A DNA stretch of 64,000 nucleotides from Roseovarius sp. MMSF_3350 (GTDB lineage: Bacteria > Pseudomonadota > Alphaproteobacteria > Rhodobacterales > Rhodobacteraceae). Below the pieces are notes generated by a model. That model saw only the letters and a program-made list of their open reading frames with translations. It made no database searches and was not told where the DNA came from. This document shows, piece by piece, positions 55,624 through 64,000 of this stretch. Made by a program: the position numbers and the translations under genes. Within the stretch, counting starts at the first letter, position 1. Every line of letters starts with the position of its first letter. Location: assembly GCF_030733425.1 (NCBI RefSeq), contig NZ_JASHIZ010000003.1, positions 1 through 64,000 of the forward strand. The letters run 5' to 3'.

Positions 55624-56799
55624 TCAGTTCGTTGAAAGATTGCGAGAACTGTCGGTTCGACCGTATAGCGTGCTCCGCGCAAGCGCGGCGACCAGGTCCG
55701 TTCTTGTGACAATGCCGATGATCCTGCCGTATTCGATGACAGGCACAGCATCCGTATCCCCGTCGGCCATCATCGGCAGCAACGCCCCGATGGGCGTATG
55801 TGACATCGCACGGGGACCGGCGACACTCATGATCTCCCCGGCCTTTGTCGGATTCTCGCGGTTTCGGTCAAGCAGCCGTCGCAGGGCGGCACCGTACCCT
55901 CGATCCAGGCGCAATGCATCCTGTCTTGCCTGGCTGATCAGATGAACCTGGAAGATGACCCCTAGAAATTTCGCATCCCTTTCGACGACAGGAAGGGACG
56001 TGAAACGGTGTTGCCGGAAAAGGTCCGCGACCTCGCTCAGCGATGTTTCAGGACAGACCGTGACAAGGTCGCGGGACATGATGTCCTGCGCCGTCATCGG
56101 ACCGGAAAGATGTGCGGCGGCCTGAAGCTCCGCCGCTCCGATCAGGCGCGCCAGGTCCTCGACACCAAGGTTGAAGGACTGGCTGTAGCGTTCCAGGATC
56201 CCGGTCAATTCCTCTTTGGACAACCCGAGCCGTTCGGACGGGGTGCGGTCATCCGTTCCGTGCTTGCCGGGGTCGTCGAACTGGCGGAACGGATAGTGCC
56301 GCCCGGTCAGACGGGCATAGATGGCGGCAACGACGACGAGCGCGATCGTGCCTGCGCCAATTGGCGCAATCGCGAACCAGAAGCCCAGATGCGCAATGGC
56401 ATCGGGCGACATGGCCGCGGTCATCGCGACCGCCCCGGCCGGAGGGTGGATCGCGCGACACAACATCATTGCCATAATGGCAAGACCGACCGCCAGACCG
56501 ATCCGCAGGGCAGGATCTTCGACCAACAGGCAAACGGCCACAGCGACCAGTGCAGCAACCGTATTGCCGACGATCGCGGACCAGGGCTGCGCCAAAGGGC
56601 TGTTCGGGACCGCGAACAAAAGGACGGATGAGGCGCCGAATGGCGCGACAAGGTACAGACCCAGTTCCAGGTCGACATCGGGCGACAAAATGAAGAGCCC
56701 GGTCAACCCCAGACCGATGAGGGCGCCCAGCCCTGCACGAACGGCTTCAACGCCTGAAACACGCGCGACAGCAGGACCAAGGGATTTCAGAATGTGCAA
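55624..56799 (-). CDS. HPP-family membrane protein with C-terminal CBS pair
   Basis: The N-terminal half has four or five membrane segments and the HPP signature RAIHPPAGAVAM. The C-terminal half carries two CBS domains (IMSRDLVTVCPETSLSEVADL and a second near the end), which sense adenine nucleotides in other proteins. HPP proteins have been linked to nitrite transport in plastids; the bacterial role is open. The TTG at 56799 has GGGAGG 7 nt upstream and gives 391 residues; a GTG at 56826 is the alternative. Confidence 0.8.
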   Translation of the reverse strand: MHILKSLGPAVARVSGVEAVRAGLGALIGLGLTGLFILSPDVDLELGLYLVAPFGASSVLLFAVPNSPLAQPWSAIVGNTVAALVAVAVCLLVEDPALRIGLAVGLAIMAMMLCRAIHPPAGAVAMTAAMSPDAIAHLGFWFAIAPIGAGTIALVVVAAIYARLTGRHYPFRQFDDPGKHGTDDRTPSERLGLSKEELTGILERYSQSFNLGVEDLARLIGAAELQAAAHLSGPMTAQDIMSRDLVTVCPETSLSEVADLFRQHRFTSLPVVERDAKFLGVIFQVHLISQARQDALRLDRGYGAALRRLLDRNRENPTKAGEIMSVAGPRAMSHTPIGALLPMMADGDTDAVPVIEYGRIIGIVTRTDLVAALARSTLYGRTDSSRNLSTN

Positions 56800-57223
56800 A
56801 GACGCGCCTCCCGGCAAGATGTGCACAAACTTTCATCACTTGATCAAAGGTTCAACTGGTCAACGACACGCAGCCTGCCGTCCGACGCATCCTCTGCTTT
56901 TTGCGAGGCGAACGGAAACAGAGCACCTGACACGCCATCAAGCAGAGCAGGCTGTCCTGCGGATGGAGGCACACCCGAACCGATCGGACACCGTTTATAC
57001 ATCTATGGAAGCCGGGTCCGATCAACCTTCAAACGATCAAACCGATAAGGCGTCTTGAGCCGAGCTTGCAAAAGTACGGTTGGGCGTAGTCTCCAGCTAC
57101 ATCAGCGGGAACGGGTTTTGCCCCGAACCTCGTCCCGGGCTCGACCCGGGACCTCGCCCTGAACAAGCGGGCAGAGACCGGGGCGCGTCAGCCTGTGGGC
57201 AGGACCTGCAACCGCGCTGCCGC
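56800..57223. other. Intergenic stretch between HPP-CBS gene and livF
   Basis: 424 nt with no convincing gene. It should hold the HPP-CBS promoter near 56830-56900, contains TTGATCAA at about 56839, and includes the fifth dispersed palindrome at 57132. Otherwise I see nothing in it. Confidence 0.5.
57132..57155. repeat. Dispersed palindrome, copy 5
   Basis: GTCCCGGG-CTCGA-CCCGGGAC followed by CCTC, identical over its full length to the copy at 15411. It lies about 70 nt past the livF stop. Confidence 0.85.
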
Positions 57224-57910
57224 TCACACCCCGACATACCGCTCCGAAATATCCGGTGTCAGTTCCGCCATCGCGCCAGCCCAGACCGTCTTGCCCCGCT
57301 CCAGCAACACCGCGCGGTCCGCCACCTGCGCCAGTTCCCGCACCGACTTGTCGATGACCAGCAATGCCATCTCGGTCGCGTCCCGCAACTGTCCCAACGC
57401 CGCCCAGATTTCGGCCCGCACCAGCGGCGCCAGACCCTCCGTCGCCTCGTCGAGGATCATCAGCCTTGGGTTGGTCATCAAGGCGCGGCCAATCGCCAGC
57501 ATCTGCTGCTCGCCCCCCGACAACGACGCCGCGACCTGCCCCGCCCGTTCGTCCAGCCGCGGGAACAGTTCCGCCACACGCGCCCGGTCCCAAGGGCCGG
57601 GCCGGGCCGCCGCCAACAGGTTCTCCGCCACCGTCAGGTCCCGGAAACACCGCCGCCCTTCGGGCACCAACCCGATCCCCAGCCGGGCCGCCCTGTGGCT
57701 GGGCAAGCGGTGCAAGTCTTGGCTATCGAACCGCAGCACGCCCCGACTGGGGATCATCCGGCAGATCGCCCGCACGGTGGTGGTCTTGCCCATCCCGTTG
57801 CGCCCCATCAGGGCCACGGCCTCGCCCGCGCCCACGTCCAGGTCCACGCCGAACAGTGCCTGGCTTGCGCCATAGCTTGCCTCCAGCCCCTCGACCCGCA
57901 ACAGGCTCAT
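57224..57910 (-). CDS. livF: Branched-chain-amino-acid-type ABC transporter ATPase LivF
   Basis: A 228-residue ATPase. Walker A GRNGMGKTTT, signature LSGGEQQMLAIGRAL and Walker B LMILDEATEGLAP are in the form usual for LivF. It overlaps livG by 4 nt and is the last gene of the four-gene operon. Ligand class (branched-chain amino acids, amides or urea) cannot be decided without the binding protein. Confidence 0.9.
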   Translation of the reverse strand: MSLLRVEGLEASYGASQALFGVDLDVGAGEAVALMGRNGMGKTTTVRAICRMIPSRGVLRFDSQDLHRLPSHRAARLGIGLVPEGRRCFRDLTVAENLLAAARPGPWDRARVAELFPRLDERAGQVAASLSGGEQQMLAIGRALMTNPRLMILDEATEGLAPLVRAEIWAALGQLRDATEMALLVIDKSVRELAQVADRAVLLERGKTVWAGAMAELTPDISERYVGV

Positions 57911-58656
57911 ACTTGCTCTCCCAGATACGCCTCGCGCACCGCCCGGTCCGCCCGGATCTCGGCCACCGTGCCCGTCGCAATGATCCGCCCGTAGACCAGC
58001 ACGCTGATCCGATCCGCCAGGGCAAAGACCGCGTCCATGTCATGCTCGACCAGCAGGATCGGCGCCGTGCCGCGCAACTCGCTCAGGAAACCCGTCATCC
58101 GTTTCGAGCCTTCCGCGCCCAGCCCCGCCATCGGCTCGTCCATCACGAAGGCGCGGGGGCCAAGCGTCAGCGCCACCGCCACTTCCAGCTGCCGCCGCTG
58201 CCCGTGAGACAGGTCCGCACAGCGCACCGCCGCCACGTCCCCCAGCCCAACCTGCGCTAGCGCCGCTTCCGCCCGGTCCCGCAATTCCGCATCGCGCAGG
58301 GCCGCCCCGAAGAACCGCCAGGGCCGTGTCGCCGCGCCCAGCGCCCCCAACAGCGCGTTCTGCAACACCGTATCCTCCATCGCCAACTGCGAAACCTGGA
58401 AGGTCCGGCCCAGCCCGGCCCTGGCCCGCGCCGCCGCCTCCAGCCGGGTAACCTCCGCGCCCCCCAGCCACACCTGCCCCGCATCGGGGCGCATGAGCCC
58501 GCAGATCTGTTGGATCAAGGTCGACTTGCCTGCGCCGTTCGGACCGATCACCGCGTGGATTTCCCCCGCCCTCAGGTCCAGCGACACGTCCTCGCTCGCC
58601 GTCAGCGCACCGAACCGCTTCGTGATCCCCCGCGTCTCCAGTACCGGCTCAGTCAT
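57907..58656 (-). CDS. livG: Branched-chain-amino-acid-type ABC transporter ATPase LivG
   Basis: A 249-residue ATPase with Walker A GPNGAGKSTLI, the signature region LSHGQRRQLEVAVAL, and Walker B-like FVMDEPMAGLG. LSHGQ instead of LSGGQ is common in LivG. It overlaps livM by 8 nt and livF by 4 nt. Confidence 0.9.
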   Translation of the reverse strand: MTEPVLETRGITKRFGALTASEDVSLDLRAGEIHAVIGPNGAGKSTLIQQICGLMRPDAGQVWLGGAEVTRLEAAARARAGLGRTFQVSQLAMEDTVLQNALLGALGAATRPWRFFGAALRDAELRDRAEAALAQVGLGDVAAVRCADLSHGQRRQLEVAVALTLGPRAFVMDEPMAGLGAEGSKRMTGFLSELRGTAPILLVEHDMDAVFALADRISVLVYGRIIATGTVAEIRADRAVREAYLGEQV

Positions 58657-59644
58657 GCGCCACCGACCTTCCCGCCAAGAGCCCGACGAGGCCGCCCCGC
58701 GCGAACAGCACGATCACCAGCAGGATCACCCCCAGCCAGATCAGCCAGAACTCCGTCAGCCCGCCCAGCCAGTGCTCCAGCACCACAAAGACCGCCGCGC
58801 CCACGACCGGGCCAAACAGCCGCCCTACACCACCCAGAATGACAAGGATGATGATCTCGCCCGAGAACTGCCAGCTGAACATCGTCGGGCTGACGAACCG
58901 GTTGAGATCGGCAAAAAGCGCCCCCGCCAGCCCCGTGATCGCGCCCGAAATCACGAAGGCCACCAGCTTCAGCCGCACCGGGTTCAACCCGACCGTCTCC
59001 ACCCGCACCGGCACCTGCCGCGCGGCATTGAGCGCAAGGCCGAAAGGCGACCGCATCAGCCGCGCGTTCAGCCACAGCACCGCGCAGAGGATCGCGAAAC
59101 ACAACCCGAAAAATTGGATCGGCACCAAAGTGTTCAGCCCCGGAAATCCGTTGCGCACATAGATCGACAACCCGTCCTCGCCGCCATAGGCGCTCCACGA
59201 GATCGCGAAGTAGAAAAACATCTGGCCGAAGGCCAGCGTGATCATGATGAAATAGACCCCGCTCGTGCGCAGGCTCAGCACCCCGATCACCAGCGCCGCC
59301 AGCGCAGAGGCCACGACGGCCACCAGCCAGATCACCGGCATGGACTTCGTACCTTCGATCAGCATCGGCCACTCGGCGACAGCGGTGTAGGTCTGCGCAT
59401 GATGCGCCAGGATGCCCATCGCATAGCCGCCGATGCCAAAGAACACCGCATGGCCCAGGCTCACCAGCCCGCCCAGTCCCAGCGCGATGTTCAGCCCCAC
59501 CGCGGCCAGCGCCAGGATCGCCACGCGCGTGGCCAGCGTGATCGTGAATGGCTCGTCGACCGCCAGCGCCCACAGCGGCACCGCAACCAGCCCCGCCAGA
59601 ACCGCGAGGTTGATCAGGGCCTCCCGCCTCATGCCCCCGATCAT
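58649..59644 (-). CDS. livM: Branched-chain-amino-acid-type ABC permease LivM
   Basis: A 331-residue permease with about nine or ten membrane segments. GLGGLVSLGHAVFFGIGGYA and GGVGRLFGPVVGAAVF are family signatures. The ATG at 59644 overlaps the livH stop in an ATGA; an ATG at 59632 is the alternative. The longer open frame upstream reads antisense-like through livH and is rejected. Confidence 0.9.
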   Translation of the reverse strand: MIGGMRREALINLAVLAGLVAVPLWALAVDEPFTITLATRVAILALAAVGLNIALGLGGLVSLGHAVFFGIGGYAMGILAHHAQTYTAVAEWPMLIEGTKSMPVIWLVAVVASALAALVIGVLSLRTSGVYFIMITLAFGQMFFYFAISWSAYGGEDGLSIYVRNGFPGLNTLVPIQFFGLCFAILCAVLWLNARLMRSPFGLALNAARQVPVRVETVGLNPVRLKLVAFVISGAITGLAGALFADLNRFVSPTMFSWQFSGEIIILVILGGVGRLFGPVVGAAVFVVLEHWLGGLTEFWLIWLGVILLVIVLFARGGLVGLLAGRSVAHD

Positions 59645-60561
59645 GCCCTGGCTCCGAACAGGCCCGTGGGCCGCCAGACCAGCACCACGCTCATCAGGAT
59701 GTAGATCGCCATCGACGCCAACGATGCCCCCACCTGCGTACCCGCCGCCGGCTCCATGAACAGCTTGAAGAACTCGGGCAGAAAGATCCCCCCCAGCGTG
59801 TCCGTCAGCCCCACCAGGATCGCACCCACGAAAGCGCCCTTGATCGAGCCTATCCCGCCGATCACGATCACCACGAAGGCAAGGATCAGCACCGGCTCGC
59901 CCATCCCCACCTGCACCGACTGGATCGCGCCCACCAGCGCCCCCGCCAGTCCCGCCAGCGCCGCGCCCAGTGCAAAGACCAGCGTGTACAGCTTCGAGAT
60001 ATCCACGCCCAACGCCGCGATCATTTCGCGGTCGTTCTCGCCCGCGCGGATCCGGATGCCCACCCGCGTCCGCTCGATCAGCAACCACAGGCCCACGGCG
60101 ACCGCCAGCCCCACCCCGATCAGCGCCAGCCGGTACAGCGGATACTGGATCCCGCCGGGTAGCGTCACCGGCCCCGACAGCGCGTCGGGAATGTCCAGGT
60201 ACAGCGGGAAAGAGCCAAAGAGGTACCGTGTGCCCTCGGAAAAGATCAGGATCAGCGCGAAAGTGGCCAGCACCTGGTCCAGGTGATCGGTCGCGTATAA
60301 CCGCCGGATCACCGCCACCTCCACAACCGCGCCGACCGCCGCCGCCACGGCCAGCGCCGCGCCCAGCGCCAGCAGGAAACTCCCCGTCGCCGCCGCCACC
60401 GCCGCCGCGGCAAAGGCGCCGACCATGTACAGCGACCCGTGCGCGAGGTTGATGAGCCCCATCACCCCGAAGATCAGCGTCAGACCCGCGGCCATCAGAA
60501 ACAGCATGACGCCGAACTGAAGCCCGTTCAGAACCTGTTCGATGATCAGAATGCTCGACAT
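59641..60561 (-). CDS. livH: Branched-chain-amino-acid-type ABC permease LivH
   Basis: A 306-residue permease with about eight membrane segments. GVMGLINLAHGSLYMVGAF is the typical N-terminal LivH stretch, and GGIGSIKGAFVGAILVGL the conserved cytoplasmic loop. It is the first gene of the operon. A binding protein (LivJ/K) would normally precede it, but the upstream gap leads to a divergent chemotaxis operon. Confidence 0.91.
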   Translation of the reverse strand: MSSILIIEQVLNGLQFGVMLFLMAAGLTLIFGVMGLINLAHGSLYMVGAFAAAAVAAATGSFLLALGAALAVAAAVGAVVEVAVIRRLYATDHLDQVLATFALILIFSEGTRYLFGSFPLYLDIPDALSGPVTLPGGIQYPLYRLALIGVGLAVAVGLWLLIERTRVGIRIRAGENDREMIAALGVDISKLYTLVFALGAALAGLAGALVGAIQSVQVGMGEPVLILAFVVIVIGGIGSIKGAFVGAILVGLTDTLGGIFLPEFFKLFMEPAAGTQVGASLASMAIYILMSVVLVWRPTGLFGARA

Positions 60562-60877
60562 CCGCGCCGCTTTCCCCTGCCGCTATCCGCTCCCCGATGG
60601 CGCGGGGTTAAACCACGCCCGGCGCCCAAGGCCAAGCCCTGGCGGCGCGTCTCGAAGCCGGTGCGCTCCGCTGACGGTCCCCCCCGCCCCCAACGCCCGT
60701 GAACGGCCCGGCCAAAGGGGCGGGCATCCGCAGCCCACCGAGTCGCACCCCCACGGCTGCCCGGCTCAGAACCCCGTCGATTCTTTATTGATATCAGTGA
60801 CTTGGCATTTAACCCGATTTTAAGCCCACGGCTCTAGCCTGCCACGAACCAGGCATGTGCAGTGTGAAGGGCCCCGC
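60562..60877. other. Divergent promoter region between liv and che operons
   Basis: 316 nt. The first half is GC-rich and carries no gene. An A/T-richer stretch near 60780-60830 (ATTCTTTATTGATATC ... TTTAACCCGATTTTAAG) probably contains the promoter of the STAS-cheY-cheA-cheW operon. I cannot assign a sigma class. Confidence 0.5.
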
Positions 60878-61180
60878 ATGACAGAGACAGCCAATTCCGT
60901 CGACGACGCGTCGCTCGACCTCCCCGAACGATTGGATTTCGCCGCCTGCGAAACCTTGGCGGCAAGTTTTGCTGCCCGGCGCGGCGCCGCCCTGCACCTG
61001 CGGGCCGGCAAGGTCGGCTTCCTCGGGGCCCTCGCGGCCGAGATTCTTCTGCGCGCCCGTCTGGAATGGCAGGCCGACGGCACCGCCTTCGACCTGGCCG
61101 ATCCGTCTCCCGATTTTCTCAGGGGGCTGGCCCTGCTCGGCATCCCCCGACACGCCCTGCTTCAAGAGGATTCCGCATGA
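60878..61180 (+). CDS. STAS-domain protein at the head of the chemotaxis operon
   Basis: A 100-residue soluble protein with the STAS (anti-sigma-factor-antagonist-like) fold: LHLRAGKVGFLGALAAEILLR is the central strand-helix. Where SpoIIAA-like proteins have the phosphorylatable Ser (DSSG), this one reads FLGAL, so phospho-switching is unlikely. The ATG at 60878 has AAGG 7 nt upstream. It overlaps cheY by 4 nt. Function in chemotaxis signalling is inferred from position. Confidence 0.7.
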   Translation: MTETANSVDDASLDLPERLDFAACETLAASFAARRGAALHLRAGKVGFLGALAAEILLRARLEWQADGTAFDLADPSPDFLRGLALLGIPRHALLQEDSA

Positions 61181-61539
61181 CCCGCATTCTGGCCGTCGAC
61201 GATTCAAGAACCATGCGCAGCATGCTGCAACAGGCGCTGACCGGCGCCGGGTTCGAGGTCGAGCTTGCCGAGGACGGGGTCGACGGGCTCGAACGCCTGG
61301 AAGCCGCCGATCCCGACCTGATCATCACCGACATCAACATGCCGCGGCTCGACGGGTTCGGCTTCATCGACGGGGTGCGCAAGGGCGACAGGATCTCGTC
61401 CGTTCCGATCCTCGTGCTGACCACCGAAAGCGGTGACGCGCTCAAGCAGCGGGCGCGCGATGCCGGGGCCACCGGCTGGATCGTCAAGCCCTTCGACGAA
61501 GAGAAGCTCGTCCAGATCATCCAGCGTCTCGTGGTCTGA
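61177..61539 (+). CDS. cheY: CheY-like response regulator
   Basis: A 120-residue single receiver. Asp8 and Asp9 form the acidic pocket, Asp52 in IITDINMP is phosphorylated, and Lys104 in IVKPFD is conserved. The ATG at 61177 overlaps the STAS gene stop. CheA is encoded 15 nt downstream and is its likely kinase. Confidence 0.92.
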   Translation: MTRILAVDDSRTMRSMLQQALTGAGFEVELAEDGVDGLERLEAADPDLIITDINMPRLDGFGFIDGVRKGDRISSVPILVLTTESGDALKQRARDAGATGWIVKPFDEEKLVQIIQRLVV

Positions 61540-61554
61540 GGGAGGGCGCCGCAC

Positions 61555-63735
61555 ATGAACGATCTCAACCAGATGTTCTTCCAGGAATGCGACGACCTGC
61601 TGGAACAACTTTCCTCCGGCCTGAACGATCTCGAGGCCGGCACCGGTGACGCGGAAACCGTCAACAGCATGTTCCGCGCCGTGCACTCGATGAAGGGCGG
61701 CGCCGGCGCCTTCGGCCTCGATCAGATGGTCTCCTTCGCCCACGCCTTCGAGAACGTGCTCGACGATATCCGCAGCAACCGTCTCGTGGTGAGCGCCGAT
61801 GTCGTGAACCTCCTCCTCACGGCCAGCGACCACCTCGCCGACCTGGTCGAGGCCGCCAGTCAGGCCGCAGAACTTCCGCCAGACCAGGGCGCCTCGATCC
61901 TCAGCGACCTCAAGCACGTCAGCAACGCCGCTAACGGCACCTCCGGCGATGCGGGGCAGGCTGTTGCAGAGGCCGAAGAGCCCGCTTTCCAACCGACCTT
62001 CCTCGCACTCGACGGCGACCTGCCCGCGCTCGACGAGATGGGCGCGCCCGAGGGTAACGGCACTGTCGAGATCCGGTTCAGAGCCTCGCCCCAGCTTTTC
62101 GCCAACGGCCATGACCCCGCGATCCTGTTCCGCAGCCTCGAAGCTCTCGGCACGCTCGAGGTCGCGGCCGACCTCTCCGCGCTCGCACCCCTGCGTGACG
62201 GCCCATGGTCCGACCCCGCGCTCAGCTGGACGCTGACCTTCACCGCCGACGATTCCGTCGACGAGGCCGCCATCCGCGAAGTCTTCGAATTCGTCGAAGG
62301 CCTGTGCGAGCTCGAGATTTCCGCCACCGCGACCGGCCCGGGCGGCCTGCCGCCTCTGCCCGCGCCTTCGGATATGGCGCCGCTTTCGGACGCCACCTCC
62401 GCCGATATGATCGCGGCGCCACCCGGCGACAATCTGTCCACGCCCGAACACCCCGCCGCCGCGGTGCCGGCGTCCGGTGCTCCCGCCCCCGCGTCACGGC
62501 CCGCAAGTTCGCGCACCAGCACGATCCGCGTCGATCTCCACCGTGTCGACCGCCTGATCAACCTCGTGGGCGAGCTTGTCATCGCCGAGGCGATGCTGCG
62601 CCAGTCGATGGACGAGATGCCCAGCTCCGCCAACAGCGGCGTGGACGAGGCCATGAGCCAGCTCAAGACGCTCTCGGGCGCGATCCAGGAAAGCGTCATG
62701 GCGATCCGCGCGCAACCCGTGCGCAGCCTCTTCCAGCGCATGTCGCGAATCGTCCGCGAGACAGCCCGAGAGGCCGGGAAATCCGCCCGTCTGGTCACGC
62801 TGGGCGACGCCACCGAGGTGGACAAGACCGTCACCGAACGGCTGGTCGAGCCGCTTACCCACATGATCCGCAACGCCATCGACCACGGGCTCGAAATACC
62901 CGAGGCGCGGCGCAGCGCCGGCAAGGACGAGCGCGGCACGGTCACGCTCGAGGCCAGCCACCGCTCTGGTCGCGTCGTCATTCTGATCAAGGATGACGGG
63001 GCCGGCATCAACCGCGAGAAAGTGCGCCAGATCGCGATCGAGAAGGGCCTGATCCGGCCCGAGGATGATCTCAGCGACAGCGATATCGACAACCTGCTCT
63101 TCCGTCCCGGCTTTTCCACCGCGGGCGAAATTTCCAACCTGTCGGGCCGCGGCGTCGGCATGGATGTCGTTCGCAACGAGATCCAGTCGCTGGGCGGGCG
63201 CGTCAGCCTGCAATCGGTGCCCGGCCGCGGCACCTCCGTCACGGTCTCCCTGCCGCTCACCCTCGCCGTGCTCGAGGGCATGGTGGTCAAGGTCGCCGAC
63301 CAGTCGCTGATCGTGCCCACCCTGCCCCTGCGCGAAATGCTGCAACCGGGCCAGGCCAAGGTGCACACGCTCTGTGACGGCGACAACGTGCTGGCGCTCG
63401 ACGGCGAGATGGTCCCGATCAAGGATCTTGGCGCCGCGCTCGGCTTCCGCTCCACCCCGATGTGCCTGGGCAAGCAGTCCCTGCTTCTGATCGAGGGTGA
63501 TTCCGGCCACCGCTACGCCCTCGCCGTCGACGGTATCGCCGAGCAGCGCGAGGTCGTGATCAAGGGGCTGGAACAGAACTACCAGAAAATCCCGGGCATC
63601 GCCGCGGCCACGATCCTCGGGGACGGGAAAATCGCGCTCATTGTCGACACCGACCAGATGATCGCCCCCCCTGGCCAAGGCGGATGGGTCGACCGCGCCT
63701 GGCCAGACACCACAGGAGACGTTCATCATGCATGA
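61555..63735 (+). CDS. cheA: Chemotaxis histidine kinase CheA
   Basis: A 726-residue kinase. The N-terminal HPt domain has phospho-His44 in AVHSMKGGAGAFG. A variable linker of about 220 residues follows, rich in Ala/Pro near residues 260-325. Then come the dimerisation helices (TIRVDLHRVDRLINLVGELV), an HATPase with HMIRNAIDHGLE and GRGVGMDVVRNEI, and a CheW-like C terminus. It is coupled to cheW by an 8-nt overlap. Confidence 0.96.
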   Translation: MNDLNQMFFQECDDLLEQLSSGLNDLEAGTGDAETVNSMFRAVHSMKGGAGAFGLDQMVSFAHAFENVLDDIRSNRLVVSADVVNLLLTASDHLADLVEAASQAAELPPDQGASILSDLKHVSNAANGTSGDAGQAVAEAEEPAFQPTFLALDGDLPALDEMGAPEGNGTVEIRFRASPQLFANGHDPAILFRSLEALGTLEVAADLSALAPLRDGPWSDPALSWTLTFTADDSVDEAAIREVFEFVEGLCELEISATATGPGGLPPLPAPSDMAPLSDATSADMIAAPPGDNLSTPEHPAAAVPASGAPAPASRPASSRTSTIRVDLHRVDRLINLVGELVIAEAMLRQSMDEMPSSANSGVDEAMSQLKTLSGAIQESVMAIRAQPVRSLFQRMSRIVRETAREAGKSARLVTLGDATEVDKTVTERLVEPLTHMIRNAIDHGLEIPEARRSAGKDERGTVTLEASHRSGRVVILIKDDGAGINREKVRQIAIEKGLIRPEDDLSDSDIDNLLFRPGFSTAGEISNLSGRGVGMDVVRNEIQSLGGRVSLQSVPGRGTSVTVSLPLTLAVLEGMVVKVADQSLIVPTLPLREMLQPGQAKVHTLCDGDNVLALDGEMVPIKDLGAALGFRSTPMCLGKQSLLLIEGDSGHRYALAVDGIAEQREVVIKGLEQNYQKIPGIAAATILGDGKIALIVDTDQMIAPPGQGGWVDRAWPDTTGDVHHA

Positions 63736-64000
63736 TACCCAGACCGAATCCCGCACCGTCAACCGGGTGGAGATCGTCTGCTTCACCGTCGAGGATCAGG
63801 ATTTCAGCATCGAGATTTCCCACGTTCTCGAAATCCGCGGCTGGACAAGCACGACAACGCTGCCCCACGCTCCCGATTTCGTCGTCGGAATGATGAACCT
63901 GCGCGGCATCGTCCTGCCCGTGGTCGACCTGTCCCTGCGGCTGGGCTTCGGCAAGACCGAACCGGGCAAGCGCCATGTCATCATCATCGCCCAGATCGAC
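63728..64000 (+). CDS. cheW: CheW chemotaxis coupling protein (3' truncated by window end)
   Basis: The first 91 codons of a CheW: after a short polar leader, VEIVCFTVEDQDFSIEI opens the SH3-like barrel, and GMMNLRGIVLPVVDLSLRLG is the family's signature block. It would link receptors to CheA. It starts inside the cheA stop region (ATG at 63728). The frame runs off the window. Confidence 0.94.
   Translation, partial: MHDTQTESRTVNRVEIVCFTVEDQDFSIEISHVLEIRGWTSTTTLPHAPDFVVGMMNLRGIVLPVVDLSLRLGFGKTEPGKRHVIIIAQID

Overview
The window reads as a GC-rich chromosomal segment from an alphaproteobacterium, most probably a marine Roseobacter-type member of the Rhodobacteraceae. This is inferred from gene content and order (Tad pilus genes, a tandem glycine riboswitch ahead of gcvT-gcvH-gcvP, two tripartite tricarboxylate transporters, a sulfoacetate-type cluster, a STAS-cheY-cheA-cheW operon) and from codon use. 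No search was run. I saw no rRNA, tRNA, CRISPR array, prophage or integrase.

Layout. 0-5.5 kb: the end of a Tad (Flp pilus) secretion operon (cpaF-tadB-tadC-tadE-tadG), met head-on by a membrane-anchored LuxR-type regulator. 6.2-12.2 kb: housekeeping genes (dacB, nadD), a GGDEF-EAL protein and ettA. 12.2-13.4 kb: a small mobile-element zone with a RAYT transposase that carries REP palindromes inside its own reading frame, plus an orphan BrnA-like antitoxin. 13.5-20.4 kb: a geranylgeranyl-reductase-type flavoprotein, an L,D-transpeptidase, tesA with divergent ybbA-ybbP, and an inositol-phosphatase family enzyme. 20.7-25.5 kb: the glycine cleavage operon under a tandem glycine riboswitch. 25.6-31.8 kb: assorted single genes (gamma-glutamylcyclotransferase, gltX, an exported beta-lactamase-fold hydrolase, a zincin, an amidase). 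31.8-35.7 kb: a polyamine-type ABC importer closed by a clear terminator. 35.8-37.9 kb: a cysteine-bearing sensor-like protein, a histidine kinase and a stand-alone receiver.

38.2-48.4 kb and 48.4-55.5 kb are two catabolic islands placed back to back. The first has an IclR regulator, an AMP-forming CoA ligase, a citrate-synthase-fold lyase-like protein, two short-chain dehydrogenases, a complete TctCBA transporter, an unrecognised polytopic membrane protein and a quinone oxidoreductase. It looks like an uptake, CoA-activation and cleavage route for an unidentified carboxylic acid. The second has a divergent LacI regulator with a perfect palindromic operator, TctABC, an acylating aldehyde dehydrogenase and a CoA ligase. 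It matches the sulfoacetate utilisation scheme (SauR/SauS/SauT), with a tripartite transporter instead of the MFS carrier SauU.

55.6-60.6 kb: an HPP-CBS membrane protein and a branched-chain-amino-acid-type ABC operon (livHMGF) that has no binding protein here. 60.9-64 kb: the start of a chemotaxis operon running off the window. A short dispersed palindrome (GTCCCGGG-N5-CCCGGGAC type) recurs in five intergenic gaps across the whole window.
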